From positions 10,137,634 through 10,201,633 of the forward strand of contig JASKMD010000007.1 of the NCBI GenBank assembly GCA_030144725.1: 64,000 bases of DNA, read 5' to 3'. A model generated the notes under the pieces. The model ran no database searches. It was not told where the DNA came from and saw only the letters and a list, made by a program, of their open reading frames with translations. The stretch comes from Haematococcus lacustris. Its lineage: Eukaryota > Chlorophyta > Chlorophyceae > Chlamydomonadales > Haematococcaceae. This document shows, one piece after another, positions 19,987-31,600 of the stretch (position 1 is its first letter; the number at the start of each line of letters is the position of its first letter). The position numbers were made by a program, and so were the translations under genes.

Positions 19987-22034
19987 CTACCCTTGTTGAG
20001 TGCAAGTTAAGTACCCATTAATATTGGCTATGTCAGGCGAAGGGCGGGATGCCGTGTTGAGTGAGCTGATGATCCTATTGGCTCCGTTGCTATTCCAGTG
20101 CACGCAAGAGCATTGAATTGTTCCAGCGGAGATCCACGTACATGAGTCACAAGAACTCGAGTAGGAGCCGCTCGGAAATGAGGAGGGGGATGGTGAGGGG
20201 GGCACAGGAGGCTGTGGTATTGACGGCGGTGGTGAGGGTAAAAGGGGCTGTGGCGATGGTGGTGATGGGGAGGGTGGAGGGGGCTGTGGCGACGGTGGTG
20301 GTGGTGGTGGGGAGGGTGGAGGGGGCTGTGGTGACGGTGGTGATGGGGAGGGTGGAGGGGGCTGTGGTGACGGTGGTGATGGGGAGGGTGGAGGGGGCTG
20401 TGGCGACGGTGGTGGTGGGGAGGGTGGAGGGGGCTGTGGTGACGGTGGTGATGGGGAGGGTGGAGGGGGCTGTGGCGATGGCGGTGGTGGGGAGGGTGGA
20501 GGGGGCTGTGGCGACAGTGGTGATGGGGAGGGTGGAGGGGGCTGTGGCAATGGTGGTAATGGGGAGGGTGGTGGGGGCTGTGGCGACGGTGGTGGTGGGG
20601 AGGGTGGAGGGGGCTGTGGTGACGGTGGTGATGGGGAGGGTGGAGGGGGTTGTGGTGACGGTGGTGATGGGGAGGGTGGAGGGGGCTGTGGCGACGGTGG
20701 TGATGGGGAGGGTGGAGGGGGTTGTGGTGACGGTGGTGATGGGGAGGGTGGAGGGGGCTGTGGCGACAGTGGTGATGGGGAGGGTGGAGGGGGCTGTGGC
20801 AATGGTGGTAATGGGGAGGGTGGTGGGGGCTGTGGCGACGGTGGTGATGGGGAGGGTGGAGGGGGTTGTGGTGACGGTGGTGATGGGGAGGGTGGAGGGG
20901 GCTGTGGCGACAGTGGTGATGGGGAGGGTGGAGGGGGCTGTGGCAATGGTGGTAATGGGGAGGGTGGTGGGGGCTGTGGCGACGGTGGTGGTGGGGAGGG
21001 TGGAGGGGGTTGTGGTGACGGTGGTGATGGGGAGGGTGGAGGGGGCTGTGGCGACAGTGGTGATGGGGAGGGTGGAGGGGGCTGTGGCAATGGTGCGGAG
21101 GGTGGAGGGGGCTGTGGCGATGGTGGTAATGGGGATGATGGAGGGGGCTGTGGTGTTGATGGTGGTGGTGGGAAGGGTGGAGGGGGCTGTGGCGATGGCG
21201 GTGGTGGGGAGGGTGGAGGGGGCTTAGGCACAGGTGGTCGAGGGGAGGGTGGAGGGGGCTTAGGCACTGGTGGTCGAGGGGAGGGTGGAGGGGGCTTGGG
21301 CATAGGTGGTGGAGGGAAGGGTAAAGGGGGCTGTGGCGATGGTTGTGATGGGGAGGTCGGGCTGCAGGTTAAGTTCCCATATATGTTTGCTATGTCAAAC
21401 GATGAAGGGCAGGATGCCATATTGAGTAAGCTGATGGTCCTAGCGGCTCCGTTGCTATTCCAGTGGAGGCATGAGCATTGGAATGTTCCAACGGAGATCC
21501 ATGTACACGAGTCGCAAGAACTCGAGTAGGAGCCGCTTGGAAATGAGGAGGGGAATGGTGAGGGCGGTGCAGGAGGCTGTGGTGATGGCTGTGGTGGGGA
21601 GGGTGGAGGGGGCTGTGGTACTGGAGGTATGGCTGCATGCACACATCAGGCATACCATGCAGCCAGTTGTTACTTTTTTGCTTTCTTGACACCACACAAG
21701 CATCGCCAGCAGTGCGCAGGGTGCTTGTTCCAACTTACGAGGTGGGGGCGGTCGAGCCTGGCGCGTAGCTGACAGCAGGAACCTTTGGACCTGCTGGCTG
21801 CTCAAGGGAGCACGTAAAGCACCCTGAATGCATGACATCTCATTCACTGATACCAGTATTGAGCAATTGACACTTCCCTGCACGTATTGCTTACCTGCAG
21901 AGCCTGTCTTGTGAACATGTCAGGGAAGTACAGTACCGCTGGACGAGGGACCATGTTTGCCATTGCTAGCCCTGCTTCAATGCTACTAGGAATGCTAATA
22001 TCAGTGAAATCGGTGACCTCATACGTGTAAACCA
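19987..22034 (-). CDS. Secreted-type protein with two CVNH-like lectin repeats separated by a proline-rich rod
   Basis: Three phase-compatible exons are visible: 22034-21895, 21877-21739 (donor GTAAGT) and 21632-19987 (547 codons plus TAG). The first two encode VTDFTDISIPSSIEAG...MFTRQALQ and GSVNCSILVSVNEM..., then proline-rich sequence. The last exon has a ~59-residue module beginning SGSYSSSCDSCTWISVGTFQ and ending DIANIYGNLTC, a rod of about 400 residues of [16 protein letters not shown] 12-mers, and a second near-identical module (CDSCTWISAGTIQCS...DIANINGYLTC) at the C-terminus. The pattern G.YSSSC......L/I.C.C.......I..LN...DIANI.G.LTC matches the half-domain of cyanovirin-N homology (CVNH) lectins, which bind high-mannose glycans. 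Canonical CVNH domains pair two such halves in tandem; here they are far apart. The rod should be hydroxyproline-rich and wall-associated. The signal-peptide exon upstream of 22034 was not found. Confidence 0.6.
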
Positions 22035-22674
22035 CTGCATGTAAATGAGCAGGCAACCAACGTCAATAAATGCCAGCACCAGAACCAGCAAGCCACACAA
22101 GAGCAGGCGTGAACTTTTGGCTCCCCTTCATCATCCTCAGTTGTGCCTACCGCTGCGCACCGTCATTTCCCCGCAGGTAAGCAAGCTGGGCTCGGACGGA
22201 AAACCCAAGCAACGCAACGAGCACCACTGTCAAGCCGCGTGGTAGACCTGCGCCACCCACTGGGGTTATAAGTCTGTCCGGCTAAACGCAGCCTCGCTAT
22301 GCTGTAAACACTCACATGCGGCGCGTCCTTGAACCATTGCCGGTGGCGCACTTCGGCAGAAATAATGTCAGCTGGCGGTCTTTGCTGCGCGAGGGGACGA
22401 CCGTGACTTGTTACAATGTAAACGAGAAGATTGAGTTATGGTCAATGTATGCAAGAGTTGAGCGACTAAGCTGTAACTAGCTGCATTGCGATGCAAAACA
22501 TCACCATACACGCGCGAGGGCACGACGACACGCAGGTGCCTGCTCTAGTCCTACCGGGTCACACAGAGACACACTGTGCCGGTGGTCGCTCGAATGGCTT
22601 GACTGTATTTTTTAACAGGCCTGTTCAGCCTGGGATCATCGTCGCCATCGTCGAAGTATAACAGAACAGAACCG
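22035..22674. promoter_or_regulatory. Divergent intergenic region between the CVNH gene and the giant gene
   Basis: About 640 bp separates the leftmost minus-strand exon seen and the plus-strand start codon. It should hold the missing first exon of the CVNH gene and both promoters. A TTATAAGT word is at about 22266 and GTATAACAG at about 22657, 18 bp before the start codon. No motif was strong enough to call. Confidence 0.4.
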
Positions 22675-25600
22675 ATGCCACCGTACCTGTTGATGCTGCT
22701 CTTGCTGGCGTCTTGGTCTTGGCTTGGGCAGGTTGCTGCCCAGCCTACCGCCAGGGCCCGCTGGCAGGTATTGCTACCGGTGCTGTCGCTTGCAGTCCAT
22801 ATTTGAACACGCGCGCCCTCCTCGACCTCTCCACTCCTTCGTGAAGATGGCATGACTGGAGAGCTCTCTTCTTCGCAGGTCAACATCACAATCGACCGAA
22901 GCATCCTGGCTGCGTTTGGTGACCAGCAGCTCCTTCAAAACTTCGTGACCCAGCGAGTGAGCGGCATGCTCCTTGCTTCTCTTTTGCACAGTGACATTTA
23001 CGCTTTGTTTGCTACCTGCGCTGCTCATACCTGCGCTGCCATCATTGTCGTTACCCTGCAGATGACGCAATCCATGACTTCCAGACTTCGGAATGGCACA
23101 TCTGTACCCGCATTAGTGCGCCTCATCAAGCCTCCCTCCCCACCATCACCCCCACTTCCACCCAATCCGTTTCCTCCACCCTCACCTCCACCCCCACCCC
23201 CACCCAATCCGTTTCCTCCACCCTCACCTCCATCACCACCACCCCCCTTCCCCCCTCCGCCACCCGCATGCTCCAGTAGCGCCACCTGCCCAGCTGGTAA
23301 AGCGTGCCTACCCACGTTAATTTGTGGCACGCCTTTGGCTCGTCTGGAACCATGCTCCCGAGCAGACCAGTGTTCCACGGCTCTATGTGCCAACACAACC
23401 AGTGTGAGTGTGTGCAGCGTGACATCAATGTTATGGGTTGCAGCCAGCCGTAGGAGTCCGCTGTTCCAGTGCCCTTGATTGCCTGCCACCATGTCGTGCA
23501 GGTCCAAGCTGGCCTAGCCCTGCCATTGTGTGCTGAGTGCCTTACAACAGCCACCTGCGGTGCCAGCAGCTACTGTGCCGGTGATGCTGATTTGACCTCC
23601 CTACTCTCTATCACTACAAGCCCTGCAGCCCGTCCACCAGCCAACTTGTACTCCTGCCAGCCTGCTACTGGTGGGTGCTACTGCTAACGCCTGGTCTACC
23701 CCACCGGCGACCTGAGCAGAACAACGCTCAAATGTTGCCATGCAGGTGCATGCTTCCCAACCCAGATCACTTCAACCTCTTGCCAGGCGCCTCGCTCCTG
23801 GCGCGCCTGGCTGCTGACTGCTATGGCCAACTATGCAGACCTACTCAACCTCACACCATCCACCATGCACCTTGGCTTTGGGACGGGCACCATCAATGCC
23901 ATGGCAGCATTTCCGCTGCCATTCATGCAGCTGTCCCTGGCTTCACTGACTACCGCCTCTGGTGAGCACCTGACTCACCTCTTACCCGACCTCACTGACC
24001 TCTGCCTGGCATTTCTGGCCTCACTGACCTCTGCCTGGCATTTCTGGCCTCACTTACCTCTGCCTCTGCCTCACATTACCCGAGTTGCGCCATTACGCTT
24101 ACCAAAATGTGCATGCCTCATGTTGCACCTCCTTTGCAGGTCGGACCCTAGCCTGCTCCGCTCAAACCATTCTTAGCAGTGATGCGACCTTAGATGCACC
24201 TCCTGCCAGCAGCCAGATTCCAGCCTCAGCGTGGCAGTCTGTCTCTGCCATAGCATCTACTCTGTCATACACGAACGCGGTGAGCGGGAAGCATATGCAC
24301 AGGGTATTGCAGTCATGCCAGCACCCACTGTGATATGGGTCCCATTATGTGTTGCAGGTGTATGTTGTTGGCTACACGGACCTGGCCACCAATGGCAGCT
24401 TGCCCTCCGCCCTTGCCAGCCTCATCAGCCCTGGACAAGCCCTACGCAATCAGCTGCAAGCAGCTGGCGTCGTCGCCAAAGTCGCTGTCGCAGTATCACC
24501 ATGTGCTGCTTCCATGGCCATGGGTCTGGCAATCCAAGTAAGGTCTATGGCATGTATCCTATGTTCGACCACCAGCCCACCCTGGTGCCACTGGTGCCCA
24601 CTGCGCAGGGTGCACCTAACCTGTTTGTATCATTCCCCGACCCTTGGCGGGGTGTCCAGGCCCTGACCTGGGACCCCGCAGTACCCACTGCAACCGCAAC
24701 TTTCCTCCCAACCCCACCCCCCGCTGGTATGGGAGCTGTGTGTCAGTGACACCCCGCCTGCGTCTTTGGTTGGGCAACCTGTTCGTGCGGCTGTTCATGT
24801 CTACACACCCTCGTTCACTACACACACTCGTTGGGGTCACATGCACCTCACTCATTGCCAGTGGAGCGTGACACCTTCTTTGGCCACCTCCCATTGTCTT
24901 GTTTGTTCTTGCTTGTATTGTCTTGTTCTTGCAGTGTTGTCTGGCATCATGTTGGCCTCCACAACTACATCCTCAACTATCTCATCCTTGCAACCACGCG
25001 TTGCCAACATCTCATCACTCGTCAGCACCGTAAGCGCTCTGGTGTCAGGTGAGAGTCTTGGTCAACGTCAATGGCTTCACTAGGGCCTACATCTAAATGG
25101 ATCACCCTAGAACCACTCCGGTCGTTGTTCTGCTCCCTTGCACGCCTTCCCATGCACGCTGTGACATGCTGGCCAATGCAGGCAGCATCATCCGCCTCAC
25201 AGCCCACGGAGTGACAGTGACCGGCCCAGTGAGGCTGTACTCCGGCCTGTCCCCCACTTGGCTGCCCACTCTGCTGTTTGCTGTCAGAGCATCTGTCTCA
25301 ACATCTGTGTTCAAGGTATGTGACAGTAGAGCAATGTGTTGCATGTATAACGAACATATGCAGCGAGCTGGGTGCTGTTAAGCGATCACTGTGAAGCTGA
25401 GGTGTGTGCAGTATGCATGCCTCAGACGCATGCGCTGAGCTGCATGCTCAGGGGTATCATCCCATTGCCAAACCCTGTAGAGATGTGATTGTTTCTGCAG
25501 GTCAAGCTGTTTGAGAATCTGGAGCTAGACTTAGCTGGTTTGGCCGCAGCAGGCAGCCAACCCCTAGTTATGGTTCAGACTTCTGGCGCATCCATCTTCC

Positions 25601-28600
25601 ACACCCGCGTAGACCTCGTGGGCACGGCTACTTGGGCTGGCATTGCTCAAGGCATGCCCTCCACGGTGAGAGCCCACAGACAGACCCCTCGCGTGTTCGC
25701 GTGCTGCAAGAGTATACAATCTGACCGGCCTTACATGCATGGTGCCTTTGCAGCTGCGTGTCGCCATATCACCCCTTGTTGCAAGCTCCTCCAGGTTGAA
25801 CTTCAGGCTCCAGGTAAAGGGAATGAGTGCCTCTGCCTTGCCTTTGCTATCAAGCCTCCTCACCTTGCCTCCTCACTTGCAGGCTGTGAATGATAACACA
25901 CTTGCAACCATCGTCATCACAATCAACCCCACCAGCCCGCCCCTTCAGCTTGGATCTTTACTATCCGCCAATGTGTCCACTGCCCTAGCAGCACATGGTG
26001 TCACGCCATCTGCCAGCGACCCAGTAGTGTTGACAATGTCAGCATTGGCTACGGGAGCGGTGACTCTCGCATCCCTGCGAGTTGGCAACACAAGTAAGGG
26101 AGCTGTGCAATTCCCATGTGCTCCTGCCCACCATGTAAGGGAGCTGTGCAGCTCCCAGGGTTGCCCATGTGGTATTCTATGTGTTCCACCCTTCGTGCCT
26201 TCGTGTCCCGGAGCTTCTCCCACCCATATGACTCCAACGACCTCACCCATGATGCTCATCCATCTGACCCCTCACCCATATGACTCTGTGCGTGACTGCC
26301 TGGCCTGGCTGCAGCCCTCACCCACTGCAACCCCTCCGTACCCTGTCCCGCTACCACGGAGTGCCTCCCATTTCTCAACATATGCTATCCAAACACAGCA
26401 CCCAGGTTGCTGGGTCTATCCTGCAACTTGACAGGACAGTCTTGCCTTGGACCCTTCCGCTGCCTGCAGGGCCAGCAGGTACGTGCTGCTGGCTGCTGCT
26501 GCATAGCTAGCCTTCATACACAATGTTGAACTGTAGCATGCATGTGCCCCTTGTTGCAGCTAGCCTCCATACACAAGAGTATACTGCAGCAAGCATGTGC
26601 CCCTTGTTTGTTGCAGGTCAGGGTGCTTGATTTGGGTTTGTTCGACCCTTACGTGCCTGCGGCGGCACCAGTGTGTGTGGAGTGCTTTCAAGACAGCCAC
26701 TGCGCATCAAGAAGGGGCAGCGATGGGTTGCCCATGATATGCAACACAGGCACTAGGGCTGAGCAATCTGTCCTGAGTACCACTGTAAACTCTGCCAACG
26801 CTTGGGGGTGAGGAATGGCAAGCCGGCACACTGTGCAGGGTCCAGTTTGCGACCCTGACCCTGACATTGCAATGCTCCTTTGCAGCTTCCCTACCCTCAC
26901 ACGTCAGTTCTACAAATGCATCGATAAGGTCAGACATGCCTGCAGAATGCGAGGAGGCATGGTCAGCCAATTGATGGTGTCAGCCAGCAGTGGGAAACAG
27001 TCTTCTTGGCTGGCCTGCACTGAAGCGACGTGCCCATGCCTTGCTACCCCTGATATGCAGCCAACGGATGTCACCCTGGATGCGGAGTCCGCTTGCCCCA
27101 ACTCCGGGATGCAGTGCATCACCAACAACATGCGCCTCCCCTCGCCGGTACAGGCGATACACCTAGCTCCGCTCTTCATCTGCCTGCAACTGCCTGCAAC
27201 TGCCTCCATTGACGCACTTGCTCTGGCACTGGCAGCTCTGGCACTGGCAGCGAAGCATGCATCCAGAGGATGGTTTTTGGTGCTGGGCTTTGGCTGTGCA
27301 GGCAACCTTGGGCGCCTCTGGTGGGAAAATTGGTGGCAAGAGCTTTGTGAGTGGGGCTCGCCTTGCTTACTGTATGCTCACACAATGGATCAGGCTGCAA
27401 GCCTGTGCAATGTTCGGTCATGCGCTGTTAACTTGCAGTGGGAAATCATGCGCGTCGACACCCTTCTCCAAGCAAGTCTGATGTTCTACACCAATGTGAG
27501 CGGATGTGCCTATTGCAATGATTGACTGAGGAGAAGTAGTCTTGGTCTGCACCCACTAGAGGGGGTGTTGCACTTGTGTGGACCATGCATGAAGCCACAG
27601 CTGGCGTCAGGAGTTGGCAGGCTCGTGCTGATGAAGCACTCACTTGAAACCAAAGGCCAAGGAACCATGTGTGACCAGCTAGGGCAGGCATGGGCTGTTG
27701 CATTGCCAGCCTTCACCCCACATTGACAACAACCTGTGGGCAAACACGCACAACTGCATGGCCACACATGTCAAGTGAGTACATCTGTGTCTACATCTCT
27801 GTCTCCACCGTACTGACGACAACCTGGATGGCCAATCATTCCCAACCGACTTGCAGCTGCATGACCACACATGTGAAGTGCCTGTCTCCGTTATTACACA
27901 TTTGTTGCTTGCTCTTGCAGGGCCGCAGCCTTGCTTGCCCCCTTCCCATTTTTAGAGCAAGCGAAGTCGGGGAAAAGGGCACTGCCTCGGTAGGTGTAGC
28001 TGCAATGTTCAGAAAGCTCTGCAGTTCCATGTGCCGACCTGTGTGCATTCTGCTCCAGATGATGTGGCTGTGGAAGGCATGCTCCCTCTGCTTGTCAGGA
28101 TCGTCCCTACGTGTGCCATGTGCAGGTTAAAGCAAATGCGCCCAAGGCCTTCCCAAATTTGGTCCTCAATGACGGCATATCCTATCTGATGGCGGGTCAG
28201 TGGGATAATGCAGTGGCAAGGTATGGCTTCTGCTGTTGATGTCAAGTCCTGCCCTTGTCTGCTGCAGGATTCGGGCCCCTCAACTATGGAGCCCTCTCAA
28301 AGGTTTGCTGAGTGTCAAATGGAAGCTGGTTTGAGGTTGCGCACCCGTTTAAGTGCACTCGCATTGGGTTGTGCTGTGGTGCAGATACCTGAATTGCGTA
28401 ACTTCATGTATGTAGCAACGCAGCTTGTTCCCGCGCTCTCCGGCGGCAAGATACCTGCTCTTCAGGTCAGTGGTTTGCTATTGATGCAATCATTGGCGCA
28501 TGAAGAGTGTGGGATGCACACGCAATGCTCTACATGTGCTGGTGCAGATGGCGCTAGCGGTGAACCCTTGCAACCCGGTGTATGTTGCAATGGCTTTTGA

Positions 28601-31600
28601 TGGCCTGGAGTGGTCACCTGAACTGCCAAAAGTACAAGGTCAGACAGGCCGCATCCATGATGTTGTCCACAAGGATGTCCCCACGACTGAATGTGCCCAT
28701 TTTCAAGCTTGGGGGTGGAGCAGCCAGTTTGGCCCATTCACCCATGCTCATTATGTACACTACCTAAGACAGCACAAATATAGAACCCGTCATTGTGCCA
28801 CAGGCTCTTGATGGTGCTGTGCCATGGGTGCTTGGTCACAAAGCTCTTTGTATCCCAGGCCCATGCATCAGCAGATCTGGCCACCATCTCCAGCAGGCGC
28901 CACTGGGCCTGACCAATGGCTGCAGTCTCGTTATCTGCTGCACCATCGCTTGCTGCTCGGCTTTCATGGCTGCATGCAGGAGGTGAGTTCGTGGGATCGG
29001 TGGCACTACGGAGTGTGCAGGTGGCCCCCGGTGGCAACATCCCGCTCACTACCACCTGGAAGACCTGGTGAGCCCCTGGTGTTGTTGGGGCAGAAATGTA
29101 TAAGAGAGGGCTTGTCATCAGCAGCTGGGTTCATGTGGTTGGTGTCATACCCTGCTGTGTCACCTATGCACTGCAGGGACAAGAACGATAATGCTGCCAT
29201 ACGGGTGGGTGCCTCAGGGTGGTGTTGGTGTGTGATGTGCCATGCTCCGGGTGCTCCGGGTGCGTTGACTACTGCAGTAACTGTGCTGTCACTGCTGTTG
29301 CAGACTATTGGAAACCCTTTGGAGATGAGCGGAAACTTCTTGGCACAAGTTACAGGCTCCTTTGGCTTCAGTGTCGGCAAAGCCCCAGGTATAGAGACAT
29401 GTCTGCTCAGTTGGAAGAAACTTGTTCCTGTTACATCCATGAGCAGTAGACTGAAGCTCTCTGATATGGAGAGAGAAGCTATCTACTACACCCAGCCTCG
29501 ATAGAAACCAGACCCTGCTGCTGTAGCATGCTGTGAGCTGCTGCTTACCATAATATCCATAAGCAGCAAGAGGATCATGACCTGTAGGGGTGGACATTGA
29601 CTGGCTCGTCTTGAAGGTCGAGGGTGTGGCCTCCCTGCTGGTTTACTCCATGGTGAGTGTTGAGTGTTGCCTTATGCTCATACAGCTAGAACGGCTCGCC
29701 AGCACGCTATTGTGATGCATGGCATCACCACCCTCTGCCCCTTTACTTCGAACGCCACACTGTGTGTTGTGTTGCATACAGTGTGCAGTGGTCTGTATGT
29801 TGTGTTGTGTTGCATACAGTGTGTGTGTTGTGTTGTGCATACAGTTGTGTTGTGTTGTGCATACAGTGTGTGTTGTGTTGCATACAGTGTGCAGTGGTCT
29901 GTGTGCAGTGGTCTGTACTGCCGCACCATGCGTGTTGTGTTGCACGTGAACACAGGCATACAAGCGCATTGCGTTCGACCTTGTCGTGTTGCCCAAGGTA
30001 CGCTGTGGCTTCCTCAGCCAACCTTTCACTGGTACCTTTTACAAGATATGACTTGGCTTGCACGCAGATTGAGGTGTTGAATGCCATCGTCGAGTACGTT
30101 GCTGGTACCTCTAGCCATCATTGCTGTTCACGTAACCTGTAAACCTGCACATGGTGCACACAGCGCAACATGCTCAGCTCCAATCTTGGCTATCCTGCGC
30201 TGCAACTCCCTCAGCTCATGCTTGTAGGTCAAAATTTTGTCACGGGTGCTTGTAGGTTTGATCTTGGGAAGCTGGCCACCGGATCCTTGGGCCTGGTCAT
30301 CACTGAAACCCAGTGAGTGCACCACAGTGCAGCCTCGCATCACCCAACAAGCTTGTTCCTAGCTAGCTTCCTTGCATGCCGGTAATCCGCAGGGGCGACT
30401 CTCGCCAGCTGGACATTCAGCTGGGAGCAGGGCTGGTGGTTGATCCAGCAAGCCTGCTCCAACAGTACATCAAGAGTGACTGGATAAGAAATGCGCTCAC
30501 CACCATCTTCCCATTCTTGAACATTCGCCTAGAGATAAGCCTGAACTGTACGTATCCAGCCATCCAGTTGTTTCCGTGATAGTTATAGCCGACAGTAGGG
30601 TGGATTGGGAGCAGCTACACGGTGTTGTCAGCAACATCCACTTGTTGCTGTGTTGATGCTGGCGCAGTTGCCTTTGACAAGGAGGGCTTTGGTGCCCGGT
30701 ACATCATATCCCTGGTGAGCAGAATGTCCACTCTATTTCTGCTTGATACAATGCTAAAGATCTGTTGTTGTCGCTCGTGCCCCTTAGAAACTCGGCTCTC
30801 AATCCGGAGGTTCCATCATGGGTTTCAGGTATGCACAAGATCAAGGCAGCACAAGCTTAATCCCAACCCTAAAACCCTAACCCTGACCCTCAGGGCAGCA
30901 CACGGACATGCCTTGTACCCGGTCCTTTGATGTGATCCCCCAGTTTGTGTCGAGCCCCATGCGTCCACAAAAGGATCATCCTGTGGCATGCCTCGCCCTT
31001 GCGCAGCTTGCTCGAACTGTTTGGACTCCCTGCGGAGCTGTCCGGGTCGCTGGGCACAGCAGTGGTGAGCCAAACACACCTCACAGAGCTGGCAGCCTGT
31101 TGGTCATGACCACCTGCGCATGTCTGCTGCTTAGCCTGGGTATTGTGGCCTCACAGGCCACTATTCACAGGTCACATCCCAGGTGGGAGGCTGCAGCTGG
31201 GGGCAACATGCCAGCACAGATGGTGCTGCTACGTTCAGGTGGTCCGCATGCCCTCCAACGGCGGCTCATCTCGCAAGCTGCGCAGTGTAACATTCAGCTT
31301 CTTTGGATCGCTGGGGAGCAGCAGTTTCCTTCTGTCGGTGAGTGCCATGTTACTTGTATGCTTTAACCCTTATGTCCAATGTCTGAATGCGCTCATGTGC
31401 TGTGCAGATCACTTTCTGCACGGATGGCACCGACTGTCCATCAGGTGAGAGCGGTCGGAGCTGAGGGTCGATGTCCAATACATGCAAGTGTCATGCAAGG
31501 GGGTGGTATGGAGTGCAAGTGAGGGCAGTGCTGTGCTGACTGTAGGCAGATGGGCGCATGCAAGGTTGGCACAGCACATGCTAGCTGGGCAGTGATGTGC

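Noticed and set aside
20118..21227. 369-codon plus-strand ORF (GRVEGAV repeats)
   Set aside because: Shadow of the proline-rich rod on the minus strand, which is the strand with splice sites and conserved end modules.
28738..29118. Minus-strand ORF of 126 codons inside the giant gene
   Set aside because: It overlaps plus-strand exon 28980-29067, which fits the phase chain; the minus frame is its complement plus intron sequence.
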